DNA of 64,000 bases from Kibdelosporangium persicum (GTDB lineage: Bacteria > Actinomycetota > Actinomycetes > Mycobacteriales > Pseudonocardiaceae): the NCBI RefSeq assembly GCF_013280595.1, contig NZ_JAAATY010000016.1, positions 124,001 through 188,000 of the forward strand, written 5' to 3'. The translations under genes and the position numbers were made by a program. How positions within the stretch are numbered: the first letter of the stretch is position 1; each line of letters starts with the position of its first letter. Shown here piece by piece: positions 36,001 to 44,913 of the stretch. The notes below the pieces were generated by a model. It was not told the DNA's origin, did not search any database, and saw nothing but the letters and a program-made list of their open reading frames with translations.

Positions 36001-36613
36001 AGCGGACACGATCACCGCGACGCTGCCATTGTTCTCCGACGCCGCAAGGCATTCCGGGTTCCCCCGGCCCGAGGAGTACAGCTTCGCCGACAAGGGCGAC
36101 ACCGTGTTGTACGCCGACGGCAAGGAGATCGGCCGCAGCGATGTTCCCGGCGACGGGACGTTCACCGTGCCCGCCGCCGCGGCGAACTACCGGCTCACCT
36201 CGGAGGTGACCAGGACGAGCCCGATCTGGCCGTTGTCCACAAAGGTCAGTGCGGAGTGGACGTTCCGCTCGGGCCACACCGACAAGGCAACACCGTTGCC
36301 GTTGCTGACAGTCGGTTTCGATCCGAAGCTCGACCTGCGCAACAACGCCAGGGCGAACTCCGTGCTCGCGATTCCCGTGCGGGTCGACCGTCAGCCGGGG
36401 TCCGCGGGCGGCGGCGCGTCCTTGCGTACCGTCGAAGTGTCCACCGACGACGGCACACTCTGGCGGCGGGCACCGCTCGTGCGCGTGCACGACCAGTGGT
36501 GGGCCATCGTGTGGAATCCGTCGTCCGGTTTCGTTTCGCTTCGTGCGCAAGCGTCCTATCCGGACGGCAACACCGTTTCGCAGACGGTGATTCGTGCTTA
36601 TCGGGTGAAGTGA
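33032..36613 (+). CDS. Large secreted S8 (subtilisin-like) serine peptidase
   Basis: 1193 residues from the GTG at 33032. Residues 1–23 are a signal peptide (AVLAVLISGLTGLPAAADP). The prodomain TVTLITGDKVTV is typical of large actinomycete subtilases. The triad is D206 (VLDTGYDPGHP), H237 (GHGTHVAS) and S407 (GTSMATPHVAG), with AAGNYG supplying the oxyanion Asn. After residue 450 come beta-sandwich domains and a protease-associated-like insert near 755–830 (KLAVFTLGRTD...AAALFYFS). It should degrade extracellular protein. It stands alone, with a hairpin terminator behind it. Confidence 0.92.
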   Translation: MRGTVHTAVLAVLISGLTGLPAAADPARNPSARPEPARTVTLITGDKVTVTQRGDTWDAHVEPAKRIGAPRGFVKSVTADGVTVIPSDAVPLVASGRLDKALFDVTGLIKLGYDDAHTSEIPLLVESGPSVSALGKVTRDLPAVKMAAVSTPKQRATDLFETAKAHRIWLNGKAYPSLDQSVPQVGAPAAWQAGHTGAGATIAVLDTGYDPGHPDLAGIVKGEKDFTGEGIQDQVGHGTHVASTAAGRGGRYTGVAKDANLLVGKVCANYGCPFDAILEGMQWAADNGAKVVNMSLGGGPGDGTDPIETAVNRISAEKGTLFVIAAGNYGPSQKVSSPAAADAALAVASVNKQDQASQFSSPGPRANDFAVKPDIAAPGEAIVAARAKGTLDDEAVDEHYARLTGTSMATPHVAGAAAILAAQHPDWNGQQIKAALMGAASPVSATIYQQGAGRLDVGRAVSQTVVASTGSLSMGFIQWPHRTDKITKPVTYKNSGGTPVSLTLELQDAGVFSTDVKEITVPAQGEATVNVTFDPAAGPVAEYSGRLVARGGGTVVQTAIGATKEPESYTLTPKLTDRNGVELGPDGAGAVIWKRIDADFYDIAPSNRPVRLPAGKYAVFGLVQTLTAGQVQPSVTMVGEPEVDLRQDTTVAFDARQGVRVDVRVEEPEARRAAGVTAIVVHGFDGRGVGFSSDVTDETYAVPTKGSFQHFDYYNRQQLGRPSVRLAAGKPESFDIPVEWAPSSPMTNGHKEFAAVDVGHATPEEIATRDLKGKLAVFTLGRTDAREYDARVKAVADAGAAAALFYFSETMSIAVREKAPVPVVYTMDPAGQRLAKLGNATVTLTGLPASPYRYELAFPHHGGIPGNLTYQPRSKDLATVKAKYHAQTDGVAYIDYRTRSGNLQMGSGLWSTVVPLPLERTEYYSPVTWQNSFRTAPNRDSGPEQGYINDERTYRAGEQTTSEWGKAVIGPGLAVSNEPYTGQPHLAFREADTITATLPLFSDAARHSGFPRPEEYSFADKGDTVLYADGKEIGRSDVPGDGTFTVPAAAANYRLTSEVTRTSPIWPLSTKVSAEWTFRSGHTDKATPLPLLTVGFDPKLDLRNNARANSVLAIPVRVDRQPGSAGGGASLRTVEVSTDDGTLWRRAPLVRVHDQWWAIVWNPSSGFVSLRAQASYPDGNTVSQTVIRAYRVK

Positions 36614-36621
36614 ACCATCCG

Positions 36622-36660
36622 GGTAGGACCAGCCCAATCCCCCTAGGGGCTGGTCCTACC
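36622..36660 (+). terminator. Hairpin after the large subtilase
   Basis: GGTAGGACCAGCCC (36622–36635) and GGGCTGGTCCTACC (36647–36660): perfect 14-bp stem, 11-nt loop, 8 nt past the stop and 45 nt before the P-type ATPase. Confidence 0.75.
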
Positions 36661-36705
36661 TCGGGGTGACGCGGACCGGCCGGAGGTGCGCCTACTGTCG
36701 GACCC

Positions 36706-39048
36706 ATGTCGATTGACAACACCGCACTCGGCACCATCGACGGCGGGCTGACCACCGCCGAGGTCGCCGAGCGGGTAGCCGCGGGCAAGACCAACGATGT
36801 GCCCGCGCGGGCCAGCCGTACGGTCGGCCAGATCGTCCGGGCGAACGTGCTGACCCGGATCAACGCGATCTACGGCGTGCTGTTCGCGATCATCATGTCC
36901 ACCGGGTACTTCCTGGACGGCATGTTCGGCCTGTTGATCATCTTCAACAGCGGCATCGGCATGATCCAGGAGCTGCGGGCGAAACGGACGCTGGAGAGAC
37001 TGGCCATCGTCGGGCAGGCCCGGCCGACCGTGCGGCGGGACGGCGTGTCCGTCGACGTGGCGCCGAACGAGATCGTGCTCGACGACGTGATCGAGCTCGG
37101 CCCCGGCGACAAGATCGTCGTCGACGGCGTCGTGCTGGCCGCGGACGCGCTGGAGATCGACGAGTCGCTGCTCACCGGCGAGTCCGACCCGGTCGTCAAA
37201 CAGCCCGGCGACCAGGTGTTGTCCGGCAGCTTCGTGGTCGCGGGCAGTGGCGCCTACCGGGCGACCAAGGTCGGCAGGGACGCGTACGCGGCCAGGCTGG
37301 CCGAGGAGGCCAGCAAGTTCACCCTGGTCAAGTCCGAACTGCGGTCCGGCATCGACAAGATCCTCAAGTTCATCACGTTCCTGCTGATCCCCGCGGGTGC
37401 GTTGACCATCTACAACCAGCTGTTCAACGTCAACGAGTCGCTCGCCGACGCCCTGCGCGGGATGGTCGCCGCGCTCGTGCCGATGGTGCCCGAAGGGCTC
37501 GTCCTGATGACGAGCATCGCGTTCGCGGTCGGCGTGATCCGGCTCGGCCAGCGCCAGTGCCTCGTGCAGGAACTGCCCGCGATCGAAGGCCTGGCGCGTG
37601 TCGATGTCGTGTGCGCCGACAAGACCGGCACCCTGACTGAGAACGGCATGCGGCTGTCCGAAGTCCGCAACGCCAACGGCGACAGTTCGGTGTCCCAGGC
37701 GCTGGCCGCGCTCGCCCGCACCGAGGCCCGCCCGAACGCCAGCCTGTTGGCCATCGCCGAGGCGTACCCGGACGATCCCGGCTGGCACGCGACCGCTGTC
37801 GCGCCGTTCTCGTCCGCTCGCAAGTGGAGCGGCGCCACGTTCACCGACCACGGCCACTGGGTGCTCGGCGCTCCCGACGTGCTGCTCCCTGCCGGTGACG
37901 CCGCACGCGCCGAAGCCGAGCAGGTCGGATCACAGGGCCTGCGCGTGCTCCTGCTCGGCCGGACCGACGTGCCCGTCGACGCCGTCGACGCGCCCGGGAC
38001 CGTGACACCCGCAGCGCTCGTCGTGCTGGAGCAGAAGGTCCGGCCGGACGCCAAGGACACCCTGGACTACTTCGCGTCCCAGAACGTGACCGTGAAGGTC
38101 ATCTCCGGCGACAACGCCCTGTCGGTCGGCGCTGTGGCCGCGTCGCTCGACCTGCCCAACTCGTCCGACCCCGTCGACGCCCGCACCCTGCCCGACGAGA
38201 AGGACGAGCTCGCTACGGTCCTCGAGGAACGTGCCGTCTTCGGCCGCGTCAGCCCTGCCCAGAAACGGTCGATGGTCGGCGCCCTGCAGTCCCGTAAGCA
38301 CACGGTCGCGATGACCGGCGACGGCGTGAACGACGTGCTGGCGCTGAAAGACGCCGACATCGGCGTCGCCATGGGCTCCGGCAGCCCGGCGACCCGGGCC
38401 GTCGCCCAGATCGTCCTGCTGGACAACAAGTTCGCCACCCTGCCGCACGTCGTCGGCGAAGGCAGGCGCGTGATCGGCAACATCGAACGTGTCTCGAACC
38501 TGTTCCTGACCAAGACGGTCTACTCGGTGATCCTCGCCCTGATGGTCGGGATCGCGCAGGTCAACTACCCGTTCCTGCCCCGGCACGTGACCGTGATCGC
38601 GTGGTTCACCATCGGCATCCCCGCGTTCGTGCTCTCCTTGGCCCCCAACAACGAACGCGCCCGCAGCGGCTTCGTCGCGAGAGTGATGCGGATGGCGATC
38701 CCGGCAGGGGCCATCATCGCCACCGCGACCTTCGTGTCGTACATGCTCGTGCACACCAAGGCCACCAGCGAGCAAGCAGGCACTACGGCCCTGATCACCT
38801 TGATGATCGTCGCGCTCTGGGTGCTCGCGATCGTGGCGCGTCCCTACAAGTGGTGGAAGATCGCCCTGATCACCCTCATGTCAGGGGCGTCGTTCCTGCT
38901 GTTCGTCCTGCCCTTCACGCAACGCTTCTTCGCCCTCGACCCCAGTAACACCAGCTACACGACCCTCGCCATCGGCATCGCCGCGCTCGGCGTGGTCCTC
39001 GTGGAACTCGTCTGGTGGATCCAGCGAAAGCTCATGCCCCCCTCGTGA
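36706..39048 (+). CDS. ctpE: Cation-translocating P-type ATPase, CtpE-like
   Basis: 780 residues. The phosphorylated aspartate is D305 in [12 protein letters not shown]; the actuator loop LLTGESDPV, the hinge [21 protein letters not shown] and ten or so transmembrane helices are intact. Transmembrane helix 4 has [11 protein letters not shown], as in calcium-type pumps. The N-terminal arrangement ([17 protein letters not shown]) and length resemble M. tuberculosis CtpE, a calcium-uptake ATPase, so calcium is the best guess. Its stop codon lies inside a copy of the palindromic hairpin family (39041–39088). Confidence 0.9.
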   Translation: MSIDNTALGTIDGGLTTAEVAERVAAGKTNDVPARASRTVGQIVRANVLTRINAIYGVLFAIIMSTGYFLDGMFGLLIIFNSGIGMIQELRAKRTLERLAIVGQARPTVRRDGVSVDVAPNEIVLDDVIELGPGDKIVVDGVVLAADALEIDESLLTGESDPVVKQPGDQVLSGSFVVAGSGAYRATKVGRDAYAARLAEEASKFTLVKSELRSGIDKILKFITFLLIPAGALTIYNQLFNVNESLADALRGMVAALVPMVPEGLVLMTSIAFAVGVIRLGQRQCLVQELPAIEGLARVDVVCADKTGTLTENGMRLSEVRNANGDSSVSQALAALARTEARPNASLLAIAEAYPDDPGWHATAVAPFSSARKWSGATFTDHGHWVLGAPDVLLPAGDAARAEAEQVGSQGLRVLLLGRTDVPVDAVDAPGTVTPAALVVLEQKVRPDAKDTLDYFASQNVTVKVISGDNALSVGAVAASLDLPNSSDPVDARTLPDEKDELATVLEERAVFGRVSPAQKRSMVGALQSRKHTVAMTGDGVNDVLALKDADIGVAMGSGSPATRAVAQIVLLDNKFATLPHVVGEGRRVIGNIERVSNLFLTKTVYSVILALMVGIAQVNYPFLPRHVTVIAWFTIGIPAFVLSLAPNNERARSGFVARVMRMAIPAGAIIATATFVSYMLVHTKATSEQAGTTALITLMIVALWVLAIVARPYKWWKIALITLMSGASFLLFVLPFTQRFFALDPSNTSYTTLAIGIAALGVVLVELVWWIQRKLMPPS

Positions 39049-39088
39049 GTGCTTATCGGGGTTAGAACACGGATAAACACTCACGAGG
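39041..39088. repeat. Palindromic hairpin repeat, copy 2 (supplies the ctpE stop codon)
   Basis: 17-bp arms at 39041–39057 and 39072–39088 with one mismatch and a 14-nt loop. The TGA of ctpE (39046–39048) is part of the left arm, so the element defines the protein's last residue. It lies between convergent genes. Confidence 0.9.
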
Positions 39089-39102
39089 TGTGCAGGCAGG
39101 GG

Positions 39103-39831
39103 TCAGGCCGCTCGGCGGTGGTGGCCGGTGCGGTCATGGCTGGCTGGGCGGAGCCAGGGCCTGCTGGGGCCCGAGCGGCGGTCCTCGTCCGGCGTCTGGC
39201 TGCCGGCCGACGCCGACCCCTCATCCTGACGGGCGGTCGGCGCCGGATCGCCGCCCTGCCGATGCTCCCGCTGCACCACCCACAGCAGCGCCACCCCGGC
39301 CAGCAGCGGGATGTGTGACAGCAGCCGAGAGGCCGGAACCCCCACGGTCGCCACGTCGATCACCGAGAACACGACCAGCGCCGCGACGAACACCCCGACC
39401 GCGGGCAGCAGCCCACTGGCCCGCTTGGTCTGCCAGGCCGCCGCGAGCATCGCCAGGCCGAGCGCCAGGTTCCACGCGGCGCCCTCGCTGATCAGGTGCC
39501 CGGTCAACGAAGCGCCATGCCCGGAGTGGACGTTCGTGCCGAACAGTTGCGCCACCGCCAGCAACAGCTGGATCAACCCGACGCCTGCCAGGGCGATCCG
39601 TGCCACCGGCCGGCGGCGAGGCTGGGCTTCGGCGAGCACCGAGGCGACCAGGTCCGGTGTCGGCTCGAACGAGCGGACCCGTACTCGGCGGTTCAACGCC
39701 GCCGCGGCCTCGTACCAGGCCTGGCAGGACGCGCACGACTCCAGGTGCGCGTCCACCTCGGCCGAGGGCACCGGTGACTCCTCACCGTCCAGCCGGGCGG
39801 ACAGGGCCTCTGTGCACGTCCCACAGTCCAT
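39103..39831 (-). CDS. Zinc-finger (zf-HC2) membrane protein, putative anti-sigma factor
   Basis: 242 residues. The N terminus has C3 and C6 plus the HxxxCxxC motif H29–C33–C36 (HLESCASC), as in anti-sigma zinc fingers. Then come about five transmembrane helices (residues 75–195) and a cytosolic tail rich in charge and Ser. Multi-pass zf-HC2 proteins often regulate an ECF sigma factor, but no sigma gene is adjacent, so the role is open. It is convergent with ctpE. Confidence 0.75.
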   Translation of the reverse strand: MDCGTCTEALSARLDGEESPVPSAEVDAHLESCASCQAWYEAAAALNRRVRVRSFEPTPDLVASVLAEAQPRRRPVARIALAGVGLIQLLLAVAQLFGTNVHSGHGASLTGHLISEGAAWNLALGLAMLAAAWQTKRASGLLPAVGVFVAALVVFSVIDVATVGVPASRLLSHIPLLAGVALLWVVQREHRQGGDPAPTARQDEGSASAGSQTPDEDRRSGPSRPWLRPASHDRTGHHRRAA

Positions 39832-39868
39832 GCCTACATAGTCGCCCGTGACGGCCGGTGAGTTCCCG

Positions 39869-40282
39869 TCAGCCCTTGCGCTCGAACAGCGCCAGCAACT
39901 CGAGCCGTCCGAACATCCTGGCCGTGTCGACCGCAGAGGGACTTCCGGAGAACGGGTCCGCGCCGCCGTCGAGCAGGGCCCGCACCACGTCGTCCGACGC
40001 CTTGAACACGGCCCCGGCCAGCGGGGTCTGGCCGTGGTCGTTCGGGCTGTCGGCGTCCGCGCCCAGCTTGACCAGCGTCGACACCGCTTCCGCGTGGCCG
40101 TGGTAGGCCGCGAGCATGATCAGGCTGTCGCCCGCCGCGGTGCGAAGGTCGACCGGCACACCGCCCTTGACCAGTGCCGACAGTTCGTCCGCGTTGCCCG
40201 CCCTGGCCGCCGCGAAGGCCCGGCCGGCGAGTTCATCGTCCGCCACGGTGACCAGGGTGTCACACCCCGCTGACGAGGGCAT
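39869..40282 (-). CDS. Ankyrin-repeat protein
   Basis: 137 residues from the ATG at 40282. Three ankyrin repeats are readable: RAGNADELSALVKGGVPVDLR, DSLIMLAAYHGHAEAVSTLVKLGAD and QTPLAGAVFKASDDVVRALLDGGAD. Small cytosolic ankyrin proteins of this kind occur widely in actinomycetes, sometimes beside catalase; no such partner is here. The role is protein–protein binding. A longer frame to 40489 exists, but it overlaps the tRNA terminator region and is unlikely. Confidence 0.8.
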   Translation of the reverse strand: MPSSAGCDTLVTVADDELAGRAFAAARAGNADELSALVKGGVPVDLRTAAGDSLIMLAAYHGHAEAVSTLVKLGADADSPNDHGQTPLAGAVFKASDDVVRALLDGGADPFSGSPSAVDTARMFGRLELLALFERKG

Positions 40283-40456
40283 GTCCGTGCGATGAGCGGG
40301 ACCTTGAATCCGCAGATAACGTTTTGGGAATGTTTTGCACGCGGTGAATACGAGCCGTCGTCGATTGAGCGCCGTAAGTGATATCAATACGGAGCGCTTT
40401 CGCCTGATCGCCTGGTGTGAATGCGCGCCGCTGCCCCATGGGGCGGACATGAGAAC

Positions 40457-40498
40457 GGGTAGTCCACGTCCATCGCGTTTCATGGACATGAACTACCC
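40457..40498 (-). terminator. Hairpin immediately downstream of the tRNA
   Basis: GGGTAGT (40457–40463) pairs with ACTACCC (40492–40498), and after a 4/4 internal loop GTCCAT pairs with ATGGAC. It lies 9 nt beyond the tRNA 3' end on the minus strand. The remainder of 40283–40456 shows no gene. Confidence 0.55.
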
Positions 40499-40506
40499 GC
40501 TCAGCG

Positions 40507-40580
40507 TGCCCCCGACCGGATTCGAACCGGCACTCCAACCCTTTTAAGGGGCTTGCCTCTGCCTGTTGGGCTACGGGGGC
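40507..40580 (-). tRNA. tRNA with anticodon UAA (Leu by codon table) but a short, class-I variable loop
   Basis: The 74-nt minus-strand cloverleaf has an acceptor stem GCCCCCG/CGGGGGC, discriminator A, a T arm GCCGG-TTCGAAT-CCGGT, and an anticodon stem AGCCC/GGGTT with the seven-base loop CTTAAAA, giving anticodon TAA at 40544–40546 of the plus strand. The D stem is weak (3 pairs). The variable region is only 5 nt (GGAGT), whereas bacterial tRNA-Leu normally has a long arm. CCA is not encoded. The T-arm translates to the familiar TGFEPA artefact. Identity is therefore uncertain. Confidence 0.75.
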
Positions 40581-40661
40581 GCGTGAAGCCTAAGCGTTCC
40601 GGCGCCCCCTTTGGAGTCACTTTGCTTGAACTCATCCGGCTGGCCTATTGAATTGGTCCAG

Positions 40662-41990
40662 TCAGCTCTTCGCCGCGCGGGTGAATTCGGTCTTCGGATC
40701 CTGGATCTGACCCATCGAGATGACCTCCCGCCGGAAGACGAATGCGCCGAGCCAGTCGAACATGATGCGGACCTTGCGGTTGAACGTGGGCATCCGCGAC
40801 AGGTGGTAGGCCCGGTGCAGGCCCCACGCCAGGAAGCCCTTCAACCGGATCACACCGAGCACGTCGGTGACGCCCTTGTAGAGGCCCAGCGAGGCCACAG
40901 AGCCCTGGTACTTGTGCACGTAGGGTTTCTGCTTCTTCCCGCGCAGCGCGGCCAGCACGTTGGGCACCAGCCGCTTGGCCTGACGGACCGCGTGCTGCGC
41001 CGACGGGCTGCACGTCGCGGTCGGGTCCTCCTGGGTGCGCGAGAGGTCCGGCACGGCGGCGTTGTCGCCGGCCGCCCAGGCGTCCGAGAGGCCCTCGATC
41101 TGCAGCTCGGCGGTGCAGCGGACCCGGCCGCGCTGGTCGAGCGGCAGGTCGGTGTTGGCCAGCACCGGGTTCGCCTTGACGCCCGCGGTCCAGATGATCG
41201 TCTCGGCGTCGAACTCGGTGCCGTCGTCGAGGATCACGTGCCCGTTCTCCAGCGACTTCGCCCGCGTGTCGAGGAACACCTCGATGCCGCGCTTCTCGAG
41301 CACCTTGACGGTGTAGACGCCCATCTTGGCGCTCACCTCGGGCATGATCCGGTTGGACGCCTCGACCAGCACCCAGCGCATGTCCTTCGGGCTGATCGTG
41401 TCGTAGTACCGGGTGGCGTAGCGGGCCATGTCCTCCAGCTCCGCGAGCGCCTCGACACCGGCGTAACCACCGCCGATGACCACGAACGTCAGCAGCTTGC
41501 GGCGCAGCTCCGAATCGCTGGTCGACTCGGCGATGTCCAGCCGGGACAGCACGTGGTTGCGGAGGTAGATCGCCTCACCCACGGTCTTGAACCCGACGCC
41601 GCGCTCCTCCAGGCCGGGGATCGGCAGCAGCCGGGACACCGACCCGAGCGCGCTGATCAACAGGTCGTACTCGACCTGGTCGGTGTGCCCGTCGATGGAC
41701 TCGACGGTCGCCGTCTTGTTCGCGTGGTCGATCTTGGTCACGCGTCCGGTCAGCACGTGGCAACGACGCAGCACCTTGCGCAGCGGCACGACGACGTGTC
41801 GCGGCTCGATGGATCCGGCCGCCGCCTCCGGCAGGAACGGCTGATAGGTCATGTGCGGCTGGGGGTCGACGACTGTCACCGACGCTTCGAGCGACCGCAG
41901 TTTCCTCTGCAGGCCCAATGCGGTGTACAGGCCGACATACCCACCGCCGACGATGAGGATCCGCTTCGGCTGCTTCTTGCCCTTGGCCAT
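40662..41990 (-). CDS. ndh: Type II NADH dehydrogenase
   Basis: 442 residues. The FAD-binding ILIVGGGYVGLYTALG is at the N terminus and the NADH-binding FVVIGGGYAGVEALAE is near residue 167. AWAAGDNAAVPD is the FAD-contacting ATG-like motif. The C-terminal amphipathic segment (FNRKVRIMFDWLGAFVFRRE) would hold the enzyme on the inner membrane face. It is a non-proton-pumping NADH:menaquinone oxidoreductase. The gene is monocistronic and the tRNA lies 81 nt downstream on the same strand. Confidence 0.93.
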   Translation of the reverse strand: MAKGKKQPKRILIVGGGYVGLYTALGLQRKLRSLEASVTVVDPQPHMTYQPFLPEAAAGSIEPRHVVVPLRKVLRRCHVLTGRVTKIDHANKTATVESIDGHTDQVEYDLLISALGSVSRLLPIPGLEERGVGFKTVGEAIYLRNHVLSRLDIAESTSDSELRRKLLTFVVIGGGYAGVEALAELEDMARYATRYYDTISPKDMRWVLVEASNRIMPEVSAKMGVYTVKVLEKRGIEVFLDTRAKSLENGHVILDDGTEFDAETIIWTAGVKANPVLANTDLPLDQRGRVRCTAELQIEGLSDAWAAGDNAAVPDLSRTQEDPTATCSPSAQHAVRQAKRLVPNVLAALRGKKQKPYVHKYQGSVASLGLYKGVTDVLGVIRLKGFLAWGLHRAYHLSRMPTFNRKVRIMFDWLGAFVFRREVISMGQIQDPKTEFTRAAKS

Positions 41991-42071
41991 GGTCCTATCG
42001 TCGCACCAACCGGCCGGCCCCGCGCGTCACCCCTGGTCGGGTGTGATCCCGGTCGCCACGCGGCGACGGGT

Positions 42072-42599
42072 TCACTGTGGACGATTCAAGATCATCCGGG
42101 TGGCGAGCACGGCCAGCGCCGCGCCGCCGAGCAACGCGGTGACCTCCAATGCCGCTGGTGTAACGGTTTTCGGGACGAGCGCGGCGACGCCCGCCAACCC
42201 GAAGACGACCGCCTGCACGATTCCGAACCGGACAGCGGCCGGGCGCAGTGCGGCGGCGTGCACGCGCGCAGTGCCGGGAATCACAGCGGCCAGCGCGCAT
42301 CCGATGTGGACGACGTGGACCAGCGGAATCAGCGCGAGGACCGCGAACTCGAAGGGGTCTTCGCTGACCGCGAGCGTGGCCACGGCCGTCGCGACGATCA
42401 GGAAAGCGGGCGCCGGCGTGCCGGGTGCCGTGACGGACAACACTCCCACCACAGCGATGATGGTCAACGGCAAGACGCCGACGCCCTGCCGGGCCTGCAC
42501 GATCACGATCAGCACCACCGCGCACAGCACGACACCGCGCAGCGTCCAGGCGGGCAGTCCGGCGGTCAGTCTCATCGGGGGTTTCGTCTCGTGTTTCAT
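42072..42599 (-). CDS. Five- or six-helix membrane protein at the end of the MoxR operon
   Basis: 175 residues, mostly hydrophobic helices (LRGVVLCAVVLIVIVQ; LTIIAVVGVLSV; AFLIVATAVATLAV; VLALIPLVHVVHIGCALAAVI; GIVQAVVFGLAGVAALV; ALLGGAALAVLATRMIL). The ATG overlaps the stop of the DUF58 gene. Function unknown; position suggests a part of the MoxR/DUF58 membrane assembly. Confidence 0.7.
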   Translation of the reverse strand: MKHETKPPMRLTAGLPAWTLRGVVLCAVVLIVIVQARQGVGVLPLTIIAVVGVLSVTAPGTPAPAFLIVATAVATLAVSEDPFEFAVLALIPLVHVVHIGCALAAVIPGTARVHAAALRPAAVRFGIVQAVVFGLAGVAALVPKTVTPAALEVTALLGGAALAVLATRMILNRPQ

Positions 42600-43936
42600 C
42601 GCCGTCCTCTCGCCAGGACTCGCAGTGTGGCGGACGCCTCATCACCCCACCGGAGAACCGGAATCCCATGTTCCCGCAACGTCTGCAGCCGTACCGCGTG
42701 CTCGGCGCGCAACACCCGCAGCACGGCCTCGCCCCACGGGTCCCGCTCGGCCGCGATGAGGTGTTCCGGCAGCAGATCCATTGCCAGCACACGGGTTCCG
42801 CGCCGGACCACGGTCGCGGTGAGCTCGACCATGGCGTCGTCGAGGAACGGCGACAGCACCATCACCAGCGACCCGGCGGGCGCCTGTTGCGGACGTAACA
42901 CCGGTTTCGACGCCCATCCCGCCGATCGGGCACAGATCACCAACTGGTGCCGGATCTTCAGCAGCTGCCGCGACCCCGTTCCGGGCGCCAGGCTCAGCTG
43001 CGGGCGGCCGAGGTCCACCAACCCGACGCGGTCGCCTTGCCGCAGGTAGCTCGCGGCCAGTGAACACGCGGCCAGCACGGACGTGTCGAGCGAGCCGCCC
43101 GCCCGGACACCGTTGCCGATCATGGCGCTCGCCCATTCGCCCACGTGAGCTCCGACATCCACGCGCGTGTCGATCGCGAGCACAAGGGAGGCGTCGGCAT
43201 CGGCATGCCGTTCGCGTACGTGCAGCGCGCTCGGCGACATCACGCCGCCCGTGGCCGCGGATGTCCGCAGCGACACGCGCCAGTCGATACGTCGCAGGCG
43301 GTCGCCTGGTTGGAACGCAGGGATGTCCCTCAGCTCGGTGCTGTCGCCTGGGCGCGGCGACCTGTGCACACCGACCAGACCTGACGGCCGTGGCGGCAAC
43401 GGACCGGCGGGGAGCACCTTGACCGGCGGCAGGATGGTCCGTCGGCCCTCCGTCCCGACTATCGGGCCGTAGACCCGTAGCGCGTCCGGCCCGGCGAACA
43501 GACGGTCCAGCCGGAGGTCGACGCCTTCGCCCCAGCCGCCATGGCCGAGCGTCGTCCGGACCTGCTCGACGTTCCCGGGCAACAGGTGCACGGGCCCCGC
43601 CCCACGCGTCTTGCCGTGCGGCGCGCGCAACGCGACGAGCTCGACGCCGGGACCTGCGTCGATATCGAAGACGGCTTCGGCGAGCTGGGACTGTTCCAGT
43701 GCGCGGGGCAGCGTCGGCTGGTGCACGACTGGTTCGGCCGGCTGCGGGCGTGTCATCGCCAGCATGGCGCTGATCAGCAACGGGGCGCCGAACAGGACGA
43801 GCACGAGCTCGTGGAGCAGCACACCGGCGACGACCAGTCCGACGCCGACGACAACCGCGCGGTACATGGCGTCGGTGTTGCGCCATCGCCCGGTGTCCCG
43901 CTGACCGCGCATCCACCGCAGGACGCGGTTGTTCAT
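42596..43936 (-). CDS. DUF58 (von-Willebrand-A-like) protein
   Basis: 446 residues from the ATG at 43936, which overlaps the MoxR stop; a longer frame to 44860 only shadows MoxR. Two membrane helices sit near residues 27–62 (VVVGVGLVVAGVLLHEL; VLFGAPLLISAML). The DUF58 signature is DIPAFQPGDRLRRIDWRVSLRT, followed by a Rossmann-like VWA half with LVLAIDTRVDV. DUF58 proteins work with MoxR ATPases, probably in complex assembly or metal/cofactor insertion. The operon order MoxR–DUF58 is classic. Confidence 0.88.
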   Translation of the reverse strand: MNNRVLRWMRGQRDTGRWRNTDAMYRAVVVGVGLVVAGVLLHELVLVLFGAPLLISAMLAMTRPQPAEPVVHQPTLPRALEQSQLAEAVFDIDAGPGVELVALRAPHGKTRGAGPVHLLPGNVEQVRTTLGHGGWGEGVDLRLDRLFAGPDALRVYGPIVGTEGRRTILPPVKVLPAGPLPPRPSGLVGVHRSPRPGDSTELRDIPAFQPGDRLRRIDWRVSLRTSAATGGVMSPSALHVRERHADADASLVLAIDTRVDVGAHVGEWASAMIGNGVRAGGSLDTSVLAACSLAASYLRQGDRVGLVDLGRPQLSLAPGTGSRQLLKIRHQLVICARSAGWASKPVLRPQQAPAGSLVMVLSPFLDDAMVELTATVVRRGTRVLAMDLLPEHLIAAERDPWGEAVLRVLRAEHAVRLQTLREHGIPVLRWGDEASATLRVLARGRR

Positions 43937-44913
43937 CTCGTGCTCGCCGGTCCGGGCACGGAGCCGAGCAGTTCGGTGACGACCTGGACCGCTGTCGCGC
44001 CCGTGCTCCACGTCTCGGCACGCAGCGTCAACCGGTGCGCCAGCGCGGCGACCGCGCATTCCTTGACGTCTTCGGGAAGCACGAACTCGCGGCCGTCCAT
44101 GACCGCGAGACAGCGGGAGACCAGCAACAACGCCTGGGAGCCGCGCGGCGAGGCGCCGATCTCGACCGTCGGGTGCCGTCGGGTCGCCGACGCGAGGTCC
44201 ACGCAGTACCGCACGACATCGGCGTCGACGCCGACCCGTTCGACACCGGCCTGCAGGGCTTTGAGGCGTTCCGCGTCGACGACCGGCGCGACCTCGGTGT
44301 CCTCCTGGCGCCGGGCGAGCCGTCTGTGCAGCACCTCGGCTTCCTCGTCGGCCGGCGGGTATCCGACGTCCAGCCGCAGCAGGAACCGGTCCAACTGGGC
44401 TTCCGGCAAGGGATACGTGCCTTCGTACTCGACCGGGTTCGCGGTCGCCAGGACGTGGAACGGCCGCCGCAGCGAATGGGTGTGCCCTTCGACCGTGACC
44501 TGCCGTTCCTGCATGGCTTCCAGCAACGCGGACTGGGTTTTCGGCGGAGTGCGGTTGATCTCGTCGGCCAGCAGCAGGCCGGTGAACACCGGGCCCGGCC
44601 GGAAGCTGAACTCGTGCTCGGTCGGGTTGTACAGGTACGAGCCGGTGACGTCGGCGGGCAGCAGGTCCGGGGTGCACTGCAGCCGCTTGAAGTCCAGACC
44701 AAGCGCTTGCGCGAGACTGCGTGCCATCAGCGTTTTGCCCAGTCCCGGCACGTCTTCCAGCAGCACGTGGCCGCCCGCGAGCACAGCGGCCAACGCCAGC
44801 CGTGACGTCCGCTCGCGCCCGACGACGACCGTGCCGACGGCGTCGAGCACGGCGCGGCACTCGGCCGCGATCACGGCCACACTGAGTCCGGATTGGACGT
44901 CCGATGTGGTCAC
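43933..44913 (-). CDS. MoxR-family AAA+ ATPase
   Basis: 326 residues. Walker A is LLEDVPGLGKTLMA (about residues 51–64), Walker B is LLLADEINRTPPKTQSALLEAM, with sensor-1 HVLATANPVE and the lid domain to the C terminus. MoxR proteins act as chaperone-like ATPases together with VWA/DUF58 partners. It overlaps both neighbours by 4 nt within a five-gene operon. Confidence 0.93.
   Translation of the reverse strand: MTTSDVQSGLSVAVIAAECRAVLDAVGTVVVGRERTSRLALAAVLAGGHVLLEDVPGLGKTLMARSLAQALGLDFKRLQCTPDLLPADVTGSYLYNPTEHEFSFRPGPVFTGLLLADEINRTPPKTQSALLEAMQERQVTVEGHTHSLRRPFHVLATANPVEYEGTYPLPEAQLDRFLLRLDVGYPPADEEAEVLHRRLARRQEDTEVAPVVDAERLKALQAGVERVGVDADVVRYCVDLASATRRHPTVEIGASPRGSQALLLVSRCLAVMDGREFVLPEDVKECAVAALAHRLTLRAETWSTGATAVQVVTELLGSVPGPASTR

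Noticed and set aside
34040-36637. 865-residue minus-strand open frame
   Set aside because: Antisense to the large subtilase, no motifs, biased composition.
40335-40547. 70-residue plus-strand open frame ending PTGFEPALQPF
   Set aside because: The TGFEPA string is the hallmark translation of a tRNA T-arm; the frame runs over the tRNA gene and its terminator.
43937-44860. N-terminal extension of the DUF58 gene to 44860
   Set aside because: The extension is an out-of-frame shadow of MoxR; the ATG at 43936 overlaps the MoxR stop in the usual way.
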